Assembly: GCA_013396995.1 (NCBI GenBank)
Contig: VWZP01010355.1
Span: 62,001 to 126,000, forward strand
Source: Dicaeum eximium
Lineage: Eukaryota; Chordata; Aves; Passeriformes; Dicaeidae
Direction of reading: 5' to 3'
DNA length: 64,000 nucleotides
Shown: positions 1 through 7,910 of the stretch, one piece after another
How positions within the stretch are numbered: position 1 is the first letter of the stretch
Layout of the letters: each line of letters begins with the position of its first letter
Position numbers and translations under genes: made by a program
Notes under the pieces: model-generated
Databases searched by the model: none
What the model was told of the DNA's origin: nothing
Seen by the model: the letters and a program-made list of their open reading frames with translations, nothing else

Positions 1-330
1 CGAGGTTCTCCTGTTTGCAGTGGCTTTTGTCACTCGGTGATGGATTGGGCTGATGTTTCCCATATCAACCATCGCAGGCTGGGAGTGTCTGTGTGTTCCT
101 TATGAGAGTTCCATAAAAATCCCACTTTGGCTGCTCTGAAAACGGGGCCAGGGGATGAAGAAGTGGAGCAGCTCTGGGAGAAGGATTTGGGGTGGTGGTG
201 GGTGAGAGCTGGACCTGCCCCAGCCCTGAAATCCCCCAAGCCTGGGCTGATGACCCAGCATGGGCAGCAGGGGAGGGGGGATTCTGCCCCTCTGCCCCAC
301 CTGCAGAGCTGACCCAGCCCTGGTGCCCTG
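1..330. other. unique sequence, nothing recognised
   Basis: No repeat family, splice-flanked open frame or RNA gene is visible. The block runs up to the 5'-truncated end of the CR1 at 331. Short open frames here are GC-rich chance frames. Confidence 0.5.
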
Positions 331-629
331 CACAGGAAGGACCTGGAGCTGCTGGAGAGGGTCCAGAGGAAGCCACAGGGATACTCCAAGGGCTGGAGCC
401 CCTCTGCTCTGGAGCCAGGCTGGGAGAGCTGGGGGTGCTCACCTGGAGAGGAGAAGGCTCCAGGGAGAGCTCAGAGCCCCTTGCAGGGCCTAAAGGGGCT
501 CCAGGAGAGCTGGAGAGGGACTGGGGACAAGGGATGGAGGGACAGAACACAGGGAATGGCTTCCCACTGTCAGAGGGCAGGCATGGATGGGATATTGGGA
601 AGGAATTGTTCCCTGGGAGGGTGGGGAGG
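331..629 (+). repeat. CR1 LINE, segment 1 of an interrupted copy
   Basis: This is the 3' UTR-proximal part of a CR1 LINE, reading towards the tail on the plus strand. It matches 7431-7718 with no indel and about 7 mismatches over 288 bp. The copy is broken at 629/630 by LTR A. It resumes at 1274-1319 and, after provirus B, at 3666-3822, where the CR1 tail is found. The bases at 624-629 (GGGAGG) are the left target-site duplication of LTR A. Confidence 0.9.
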
Positions 630-1267
630 TGTTGGAACACAGGGCACAGAGAATGTCTCTCTGCCTGTTTTAAGAAACTCTGACCCTCAGCAGAACACTG
701 CTTTTAACCTTTGTCCCTGGGAAAAATTGCCAAAACTTTGGGATGAGTTAGAGCACACAGGTAGTAATATGTAGTAGTAGTAGTTTTTCACGGAGTGTAT
801 CACAGAGTGAAGCATTTAGGGTTTTAGGATTTTAATATGAGAGTGAATAGGACAGAAGATGGAGGATTTTGGGTGTTGTCCCTTCTTCCTTCTTGTCCCT
901 TTTCAGCTCCATTTTCTGTAGTACTTGTGGTAGAAAGTTATTAGTTAGTGTGAGTAGTAATGTGGAAGTTATTGGTAGAAAAGTAGAAACAAAATACGTG
1001 TTAGAAGTTAATTGGGTTACACAGCTTTAAAGGCCTTGGTTTGGAGACATTTTGGTCATTTTGTGCCTTGCTTCTCACATGCTAAGTCTGGTACAGACAG
1101 TGTGCTGAACTTAAGATAAGAATAAACAAAACCCTGAAGACCAAGAGAAAGAGAGTCCGGCTCGTTCTTCACCCTTGGAAAAGAACTCAGCAGGGGGAAC
1201 CCCTCCAAAGGGCCCAGGGGGTTGGGTTCCCACACTTGTTGGGATCAAGAAAAAAAAAAAACCGACA
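630..1267 (+). mobile_element. solo LTR A inside the CR1
   Basis: The 638-bp element starts TGTTGG and ends CCGACA, an imperfect terminal inverted repeat with TG...CA ends. It is flanked by a perfect 6-bp duplication GGGAGG (624-629 and 1268-1273). A polyadenylation signal AATAAA at 1121-1126 sets the plus orientation. A 6-bp duplication is usual for class II (ERVK/alpharetrovirus-like) integrases; that class assignment is inference. No internal viral sequence remains, so it is a solo LTR formed by LTR-LTR recombination. An A-rich run lies near 1250. Confidence 0.85.
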
Positions 1268-1273
1268 GGGAGG

Positions 1274-1319
1274 CCCTGGCACAGGGTGCCCAGAGAAGCT
1301 GTGGCTGCACACGAGTCCC
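1274..1319 (+). repeat. CR1 LINE, segment 2
   Basis: The CR1 resumes with its usual ccctggcacagggtgcccag motif and continues to the stretch matching ctggatccc of other copies (here degraded). Provirus B is inserted at 1320. Confidence 0.85.
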
Positions 1320-1380
1320 TGTAGCAGATGTCCAGGGGAGCCACAACCAACACTGAAAAAGGCTTCAGGCATCTGCTCTT

Positions 1381-2058
1381 TGCAGACCCACGTTCGGCAT
1401 TGCCTTCTATTGCAGTCGAGACGCCCACGATACAACTCCAGAAGGTTTCCTTACCTGTTTTCTGTGCAGCTCTGACTCTGCCTCTCAGAGCTCCAGGTTG
1501 TTTTTGTTGTTCCAGTGCTCGTGCAGCAGCGACTCAGCAAACCTCCCCTAGCAGTCCTCGGGGGCCGCACCGTTGCTGCAGCGCTGGCTGCTGCCGTGGC
1601 CATGCCACTTGCCACTTCCATCTCTACCATGCCATTTCTATGTCTCACTGCACGCTTTGCCATCCAGAGGGGGCCCAGCCCTGCCCCGGGTCCCCGCTGG
1701 GCTGCAGCCATACCTTGGCCGGGGGTGTGGGGCTCACTCCACTGCGCCTGCAGGGAGCGGCAGGCAGGGCACCAGTGAAAGTGCAGCTGGTGCTGTCCCA
1801 CATTTTAATAAAAAAGACAGTATGTATGTTAGCTCCCAAGCCATCTCTTTCTAAATAAGCAAAGTGCATAGCCTCACTTATTTCTTTTGTACCAGCATAG
1901 CCTTCTTCTTGGGGTTGTAAGTTGTAAAAACTTACGAAAACTTGTAAGTTTTCCAGACTTCTAGGCTCTCAGGTCCTTCGTCTGCCTGCTCCTGGTCCAC
2001 CTGGCTCTACCATCTTACTGCTCTTAGGTCTGCAGTCATCTGGCTGAATCCCCTCTGG
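1381..2058 (-). other. leader/internal remnant of provirus B
   Basis: This segment lies between the primer-binding site and the 3' LTR stub of provirus B. Minus-strand open frames of 116 aa (1451-1801) and 74 aa (1645-1869) cross it. Neither shows a major-homology or zinc-knuckle motif, so no Gag assignment is made. Deletion or rearrangement has joined this region directly to the 3' LTR remnant. Confidence 0.5.
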
Positions 2059-2076
2059 ATCACGTTGGGGTCACCA
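2059..2076 (-). promoter_or_regulatory. retroviral primer-binding site, tRNA-Trp type
   Basis: Read on the minus strand this is tggtgaccccaacgtgat. It differs by one G-to-A change from the tRNA-Trp primer-binding site known from avian leukosis-type retroviruses. It sits one base from the inferred LTR edge at 2078, the expected position. It fixes the orientation of provirus B. Confidence 0.8.
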
Positions 2077-2317
2077 TTATAGAGGGACAGTGGAGCCACA
2101 ACCAACACTGAAGAAGGCCTCAGGCATCTGCTCATACAAAGTAACATCTACCACTTCAGAAGGCTGCAAGCATCTGCTCTTTATTGTTCCTAAGTATAAC
2201 CTTTTAAACTCTTAATCTCACATGCATTCCTCCTGTGTGTCCTCTCTACCCTTTTGTGATTGGTGTCCTGGTTCAGGGCAATTTTGGGAGAAAATCCTCT
2301 AAAGGAGTTTTCTCTAG

Positions 2318-2619
2318 TGTGGGTGATTAAGGGACAGGTGGTCAGAAGATCTCTCATTGTACGGGCAGATAGAGGTCCTCCACCCCCCTGCAATTAAGGT
2401 TACTTGAACCCCCTTAGCTAATTAGCAACACCTAGTTTGTGACGCAAGCAGAAGGAAGTGACGCAGTGAACCTAAGGTATATAAACCCCATGCGAACCCC
2501 CCAATAAACACCATTTGCCGTCCACCATACGGGTGTCAGTGAGCTTATGGCCCGAGCAGCCTGGAGTAGGCTGCCGTGCTGTTCTTGAACCAGGTCGACA
2601 CGCCTCAGTGAAGGCAACA
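2318..2619 (+). mobile_element. alpharetrovirus-like solo LTR D, inserted in C
   Basis: A 302-bp LTR with TG...CA ends and a perfect 6-bp duplication CTCTAG (2312-2317 and 2620-2625). A TATA box (TATATAAA, 2478-2485) lies only 17 bp before AATAAA (2503-2508). This compact layout, and the following R/U5-like bases, resemble avian leukosis-type LTRs. It is the innermost and therefore youngest insertion of the stack, on the opposite strand to its host LTR. No internal region remains. Confidence 0.87.
2478..2508 (+). promoter_or_regulatory. TATA box and poly(A) signal of LTR D
   Basis: TATATAAA at 2478-2485 is followed by AATAAA at 2503-2508. Both are intact, so LTR D could in principle still start and end transcripts. 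Whether it does cannot be told from sequence. Confidence 0.6.
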
Positions 2620-3273
2620 CTCTAGAAAGCACATTCAAGTGGCCCCTCCCCCAGCTGGTTCAGAAAAAAGATTTCCTTGGAGGTAAGTGGAAAAAACTGT
2701 TTATTTAACAAGCAAAAGCATTCACCAGCATGAAAAGAAAATTGAACAATATTAAACAATAAAACTCTTGCCACTCCAGAAGAGATGACAAACTCCGAGA
2801 GTCCCAGGATGTTATCAGTCCCTCTGGCGCTGGAAATGCTGCGGGCCCAGCCTGGCCCGGTGGGCCACAGGTGTGAGCTCCTGGTCCTCTTCTGGGTGTT
2901 CAGTCCAGAGCAGGTTTGAACAGGCCCAAAGAAAAAACGAAAGAACTGCAGTCCAAAGAACTTCTCTGCCTCAGCTAGCTAACACTAACTAAAAAAACAA
3001 AGGAGAGCTCTGTCCCGCTGCAGACACACCGTCCTGTCAAAGGAATGTGGAGGAGGAAAGAACAAAGTATGAAAACAAACTGCGGCCTTCATCGTTCCCC
3101 CTCTTCGCTCTCAGAATCAATGTTAAAGGTGCAAAAACTTATTTTCTGAGCTACACAGATGAATGGGGATAACGAGCCTCATAAAGTCAACCCAGGACAA
3201 TTGGTCAGTGCACCTCAGCACTCCATGTGTCATTACCTTCAATACTAATTACCTGTCTTACATAGTTGTAGCC

Positions 3274-3599
3274 TATTGTTGCTCTTGTCCTGACGGGGGT
3301 GAATCAGGACTCTTTGACTCCGATATCAGAAGGCTTATATGATTTATTAAAATGACTCCATTGTTCAGAAGGAATTTGGGCTATATGTGCCCAGGTTCTG
3401 AGCTAACATCTTTTCTCTTCATGCTCAGTACCCAAACTGCTAGAATGCCAGAAAATGCTTACAAAGTCAGAGAGATAACATTCCTCTATATCATAGGTTG
3501 AAAAAAGGAAGGCTCCCATCCCCCATGTGGGAGACAGGGCAGCCAAACACCATCCCGTGTCCTTGAACACACACACAAAGATTTGTTTACATTATTACA
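3274..3599 (-). mobile_element. solo LTR E copy 1, inserted in the LTR of B
   Basis: A 326-bp LTR on the minus strand flanked by the perfect 6-bp duplication GTAGCC (3268-3273 and 3600-3605). The right end is CA; the left end reads TA, probably a decayed TG. A minus-strand AATAAA lies at 3348-3343. It aligns along its length with 20927-21231 in the opposite orientation, which defines the family. It lies upstream of C in the 5' LTR of provirus B. Confidence 0.8.
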
Positions 3600-3665
3600 G
3601 TAGCCCATTAGGGATGAGGCTCGGCCACAGCCCCACTCCCAATTACCACAAGCTGTGTGCCTACA

Positions 3666-3822
3666 ACAGATCCCTGGAAGTGTCCAAGGCCAGGTTGGAC
3701 ACTGGGGCTTGGAGCAACCGGGGACAATGAAAGGTGAACCTGCCCATGGCAGGGGTGAGACTGGATGAGCTGTAAGGTCCCTCTCAACCCAAATCATTCC
3801 ATGGTTCTGTGATTCCATGATT
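3666..3822 (+). repeat. CR1 LINE, segment 3 with 3' tail
   Basis: The CR1 resumes at gatccctggaagtgtccaag and runs through the conserved ccatggcaggggtg block to a degenerate tail (attccatggttctgtgattc). It completes the copy begun at 331; about 3.1 kb of LTR material lies inside that copy. Confidence 0.88.
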
Positions 3823-4458
3823 AAAGAATTCCCGTACATTCTACCATTGTTAGGAGCACCCCATGGTACCTCGGGTATTAGGGATACCAGGGAGCCCAAC
3901 AACTTTGGATGACCCTGAGGAAATTCAGTTTGCTTTACTCTCACCAGAAATTTTTGAAAAACCTCATTCTAAAGAAACTGAGTAGTAATTTTCCAGTTCA
4001 CAAGCAAAACTCCCTGAAAATCCTATTTGCACAAAGCACGGTGTGTTCCTCCTCTCTTTCCTCATGGGGTGCTGTGGGGCCAGCATGTGTCTGTCCCCAG
4101 TTTGTCCCCTGTCAGCCCCAGCCTGGCTGGTGCAGGTCTCTGTATGCTGGGGGCTGATGCTCAGCCTGCCCTGGCCCTGGATGTTCTCTCAGCCCCTTGT
4201 GTGCAGTGCTGGAGCCAAAACCTTCTGGGGTGAGCTGATGCCAAATTTCACTCCCTTTCCAGTCCCCTGTAGCAGTCGGAGCTGTCCCTGCCAGGTCCAT
4301 GTTCCTGCTCTCTGTGTGGCTGTTGCAGAGCAGGGAAGGCTCAGCACTGGGGGCGTGGCTGTCCTGCCCACTGTGTGGTTTTAATGCTCTTCAGCATGAG
4401 GAAAGTTCATCCCTGGACTTCCTTGGATAGCTACATGGCTGTCCCATCTCCCTAGAGC
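3823..4458. other. unique sequence, nothing recognised
   Basis: No repeat, exon-like frame with good splice sites, or structured RNA was seen. Open frames of up to 113 aa on both strands look like chance frames. Confidence 0.45.
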
Positions 4459-4486
4459 AGTAGTGGAGTCACTGTCCCTGGTGTTG
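4459..4486 (+). repeat. CR1 fragment left of element F
   Basis: The bases gtggagtcactgtccctggt match the CR1 3' region. The matching downstream part resumes at 5029, so element F interrupts a CR1 here. Confidence 0.6.
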
Positions 4487-5028
4487 TGACTCTCAGTTCT
4501 TCTGTAGAAAGAACAGAGATAAATTTCTCAGGCTTGGCCTGGGAAACTCAGAGGAAAGAATTATAAACTATATAATGATCTCTTTTTGCACCTGTTATTT
4601 ACAATAGTTGTCCTTCGGAGTGTTTCACCAATAGTGCATGGGGTGCTCTCTCTACCTAGCGAGTCTGGTGGTAAAAGGCTCACTGGATTTCTACTTAGGG
4701 GGCTCTTCTTATAATAAAGCTTCTTCTCTCACCGTCTGAACCATGGAGTCTCCCATTCCTGGATNTCCTTCGGGAAAAACAGGGGAGAAAGAAAGGGAGA
4801 GAGAGAGAGACGGCAAAGCAGCCAGCAAAAGAAAAGCAAGCAAGCAAGAAGCGAGCAAAGCCGAGGCAGCCAGCAAAGCAGCCAAGCGAAAGTAAGAAAA
4901 ATCAGCCCCGGCAGTGTCCCGCCGAGAGAGCGAGAGATGGGGGGGGGCAGCGGGGGGGAAACCCGCCGCCCTAGACAAAACAAATTCCACAGAATGATTG
5001 GGATAGGAGACACCGTCAGCCTAGGACA
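4487..5028 (+). mobile_element. ERV-like element F, copy 1
   Basis: An ERV-like element in a CR1. AATAAA lies at 4713-4718, just after a TATA-like run. It is followed by a GA-rich leader (4780-4935) with a possible splice donor gaaagtaag. A short frame starts with Met and Gly/Ser-rich residues at 4937. The right edge after cctaggaca at 5028 is shared with copy 2 and looks real. The left edge is uncertain; TGTGAC occurs at 4485-4490 and 5030-5035 and could be a duplicated target. Bases 4836-5028 are about 97% identical to 53604-53796. I cannot place it in a named family. Confidence 0.6.
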
Positions 5029-5132
5029 ATGTGACACTCCACAATGTGGTCAGTGGGCACGAGGGCATTCAGGTGGATTTGATCATCTTGGAGGTATTTT
5101 CCAACCTTCAGGATTCTGTGATTGTACTTTAA
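5029..5132 (+). repeat. CR1 3' end right of element F
   Basis: Contains the CR1 block gatcatcttggaggtatttt, then ccaacc and an ATTCTGTG tail. It continues the fragment at 4459-4486. Confidence 0.8.
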
Positions 5133-6832
5133 TAGAGTCCACAGGGACCATGGACCCCAGGAGGGTCCTCATCTCTGCACTGCAGCCTACAGAGGGTCCT
5201 GGAGCAGAGGATTTGTCCTGGAGCAGGGATTTGTCCTGGCTGCCTGGTGATGGCCCAGCCCTGTGGGCGAGAGGCTGCACCCAGGCTGGTTTGGTTCCTG
5301 GCCAGCTGGGAACTGTGGGTGCTGCCCAGGCTGGGCTTGGGGCTCCAGCCCCTGCAGGATGCCCTGGCCCAGCAGCAGTCCCAGCCCTGCCTTGGGGCAC
5401 GGTTTGGTACCGGCCAAGGGAGGGGAGCAGTGTGGGCAGAGAGCAGGCAGAGAGCTGCAGAACCCCCTGCACTGCAACATCCCTGGAGAGAGAGCTTCGT
5501 AATAACCTTCAGCTTGGTGATCACACTCAAAGGAACCAAAGTGGGACAAAATCCAGGAGTAGCAGCATTAATCCTAGAGTCAGACTGCAAATGTTGCCAA
5601 AGAACCAACTTTCATATGGTTTTAATTCAGAGGCAAATCTGGAGGATCTGCTCTAATCTATATTCAAGAGAGCAAAATGGCCCCAAACAGTGCTACATTT
5701 TTAAAAATACTTGTCTTAACACAACAATTAATTAGTCATTAGAGTCATGCATTCCTTGAAAACACTTGCTTTGAAGCCTCCTTCCTACATAAGGAGCTGT
5801 TTGAACCCCAGATTTAGCCACAAAACTCAGCCCTGGACTTCACCTGTGTAAGGGCAGTGGCACAATCATAATATAATATCATTTTTATATACATTTATGA
5901 GTATAAAAATTGAGTACATCCATATTTAAAGGACAGACAATATGTGCAACCCCTTTCTCTGGGCCTATGGAGTGTTTGATTTCCATGGGGAAAAAAAGAT
6001 GTGATGGATTTATTTACCCCAGACAGAATAGTCTTTTGAGGAGCTCCAATACAGTTCCTCATGATCTGCCCTAAGTCATGATCCTTCCCAGGCTCTGGAG
6101 TGACCAGGAGGAACCCATGCAGATTTGTCCCTTGCTAGGGACATACCAGGGAAAAGTTTATTTAATGCAGAGGAGACGAAAAGTCTCCTTATCTATCACT
6201 GCTGTGCAGAGCAAAATAAAGGCCCCATTGATTTTGTGTTTGAGGTAATTAATTGTGATGCAAAGCCTGGTTTGGAGTTTAAAGGCCACATTTCCACAGC
6301 CAGGACCTCTGGCTGCAGGGCAGCACCTGGCAGCTGAGAAATGCCATGAAGGAGCAGAGCTGGCCTGGAGCAGTTGGTTTGTGTGTTCCCAAAACGGGCC
6401 AGGTTCCCAGTGAGAGGATGAAGGATGGAGCAGGAGCTGTGGGAACAAGGCTCAGGGCTCCTTGTGTGCCAGTGCTCCCTGCCAGGCTGCTCCTGTCTCC
6501 ACACTGAAAGGGGGATCAGAACCCATTATCCCAGCAGGATCCAGAGCCACACTTCCCGGGGGCAGCACTGGCTGCTCTTGGTGGCCCCAGGGCGGAGATG
6601 CACCCGTGGTTGGAATGGCACAAGTTCTGCAGCAGTGGTTGGACCACGGATGTTCTGAGCACTAGACATGCACATTTCCCTTCCCAGGATCAGTCTCCTT
6701 CAGCTCTGGGACAGAACTTGGCCAAGGGCACTTTTCTACTGCTGAGGAGATGGAAGGAGAAAGGGAATGACCTGGCGGAAGGTAAGAGAATTTGTGATGG
6801 TCAAAGAGACACAGGGGAGCTGGGGCTGAGTA
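5133..6832. other. unique sequence, nothing recognised
   Basis: No repeats or gene-like structure. An AT-rich stretch (about 5680-5930) and a possible minor exon-like frame ending at a gtaaga donor near 6781 were seen; neither is strong enough to call. Confidence 0.45.
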
Positions 6833-7122
6833 TGGAATCATGGAATCATGAAATGGTTTGGGTGGGAAGGAGACCCTAAAGATCATCCATTCCCACCTCC
6901 AGCCATGGGCAGGGACACCTTCCACTGTCCCAGGCTGCTCCAAGTCCCAGGGTCCAACCTGGCCTTGGACACTGCCAGGGATTCAGGGGCAGTCACAGCT
7001 TCTCTGGGAACCCTGTGCCAGGGCCTGCCCACCCTCGCAGGGAAGCATTTTTTCCAAATATCCCATCTAAACACACTCTATGTCTGAGCAATACGGTCCC
7101 CCTTGTCCTGTCACTCCATGCC
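6833..7122 (-). repeat. CR1 LINE fragment
   Basis: The tail lies on the left (atggaatcatggaatcatg), then the conserved ccatgggcagggacacct and cttggacactgccaggg blocks follow. The 5' side after about 7040 is more diverged. Confidence 0.88.
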
Positions 7123-7430
7123 ATTGGAAATAGTAATGAAACAAAGGATTCCTCATGTTACAGACTTCTGGTGCAAAGCACCTTATGGCTGAATGTCAGA
7201 CTCTTCTGAGGCAATTAAAGTGTTCGTGTGACTGGTAAGGACAGGCTGAAATTCATGGAATTCCTGAACAGTGCAATTAAACTGTTCAAGGTATGGCAGA
7301 AACTGAAAGAGCAAATGACAGGTGAGAGGGTCTTGAGACAAAATCTCTTTCATCCTGCCCTAGAAGGATCAGTGCCTTCCCAATTAGCCCAGATTTTGGC
7401 CTCAAAGTATAAATAAGGTCTGGGGCCCAT
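7123..7430. other. unique gap between CR1s with a possible exon
   Basis: A plus-strand open frame at 7228-7416 encodes a lysine-rich helix-like stretch (FLNSAIKLFKVWQKLKEQ) and crosses a good donor motif (acag|gtgaga, GT at 7322). The upstream acceptor is weak (ctcttctgag). I recognise no family, so it is not called a gene. Confidence 0.2.
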
Positions 7431-7910
7431 CATAGGAAGGACCTGGAGCTGCTGGAGAGAGTCCAGAGGAGGCCACAGGGATACTCCAAGGGCTGGAGCC
7501 CCTCTGCTCTGGAGCCAGGCTGGGAGAGCTGGGGGTGCTCACCTGGAGAGGAGAAGGCTCCAGGGAGAGCTCAGAGCCCCTTGCAGGGCCTAAAGGGGCT
7601 CCAGGAGAGCTGGAGAGGGACTGGGGACAAGGGATGGAGGGACAGGACACAGGGAATGGCTTCCCACTGCCAGAGGGCAGGGATGGATGGGATATTGGGA
7701 AGGAATTGCTCCCTGGGATGATGGGCAGGCCCTGGCACAGGGTGCCCAGAGAAGCTGTGGCTGCCCCTGGATCCCTGGCAGTGTCCAAGGCCAGGTTGGA
7801 TGGAGCTTGGAGCAGCCTGGGATAGTGGAAGGTGTCCCTGCCCAGGGCAGGGAGTGGAACTGGATGAATTTTAAGGTCCCTCCCGAACCAAACCTGCCTG
7901 GGATTCTGAG
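7431..7910 (+). repeat. CR1 LINE fragment, young-looking
   Basis: About 480 bp reaching the 3' end with a short tail (gggattctgag). Over 7431-7718 it matches 331-618 at about 97.6% identity with no indel and an exact run of about 170 bp. The two copies are co-linear at an offset of exactly 7100 bp. Confidence 0.92.

Larger units (their letters stand above)
2264..3199 (-). mobile_element. ERVL-type solo LTR C, inserted in the LTR of B
   Basis: The LTR has TG...CA ends with terminal inverted repeats TGTCCTGG (plus end) and CCAGGACA (right end). It is flanked by the perfect 5-bp duplication ATTGG (2259-2263 and 3200-3204); 5 bp is typical of ERVL. A minus-strand polyadenylation signal lies at 2706-2701. 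Without the nested LTR D and its extra duplication copy it is about 628 bp. It has split the 5' LTR of provirus B. Confidence 0.85.
1320..3665 (-). mobile_element. deleted class II provirus B, invaded by other LTRs
   Basis: On the minus strand the element begins at 3665 and ends at 1320 (TG on plus). Its 5' LTR occupies 3665-2078, about 310 bp once the inserted elements C and E are discounted. Then come a one-base spacer, a primer-binding site at 2076-2059 and a leader/gag-side region. About 60 bp of 3' LTR follow at about 1380-1320; they match 2078-2137 (shared block agccacaaccaacactga). The genome between leader and 3' LTR is deleted. The CR1 flanks are agtccc (1314-1319) and gatccc (3666-3671), a plausible but degraded 6-bp target duplication. 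Small LTR size and the Trp-type primer site both point to an alpharetrovirus-like class II element. No gag, pol or env coding region is recognisable. Confidence 0.7.

Noticed and set aside
1451..1869. Gag of provirus B
   Set aside because: Minus-strand frames of 116 and 74 aa lack recognisable Gag motifs and are in different frames.
4937..5656. 239-aa frame starting Met-Gly-Gly-Gly-Ser, possible Gag
   Set aside because: It leaves element F after about 30 codons and runs through CR1 tail and unique sequence. Copy 2 stops right at the element edge.
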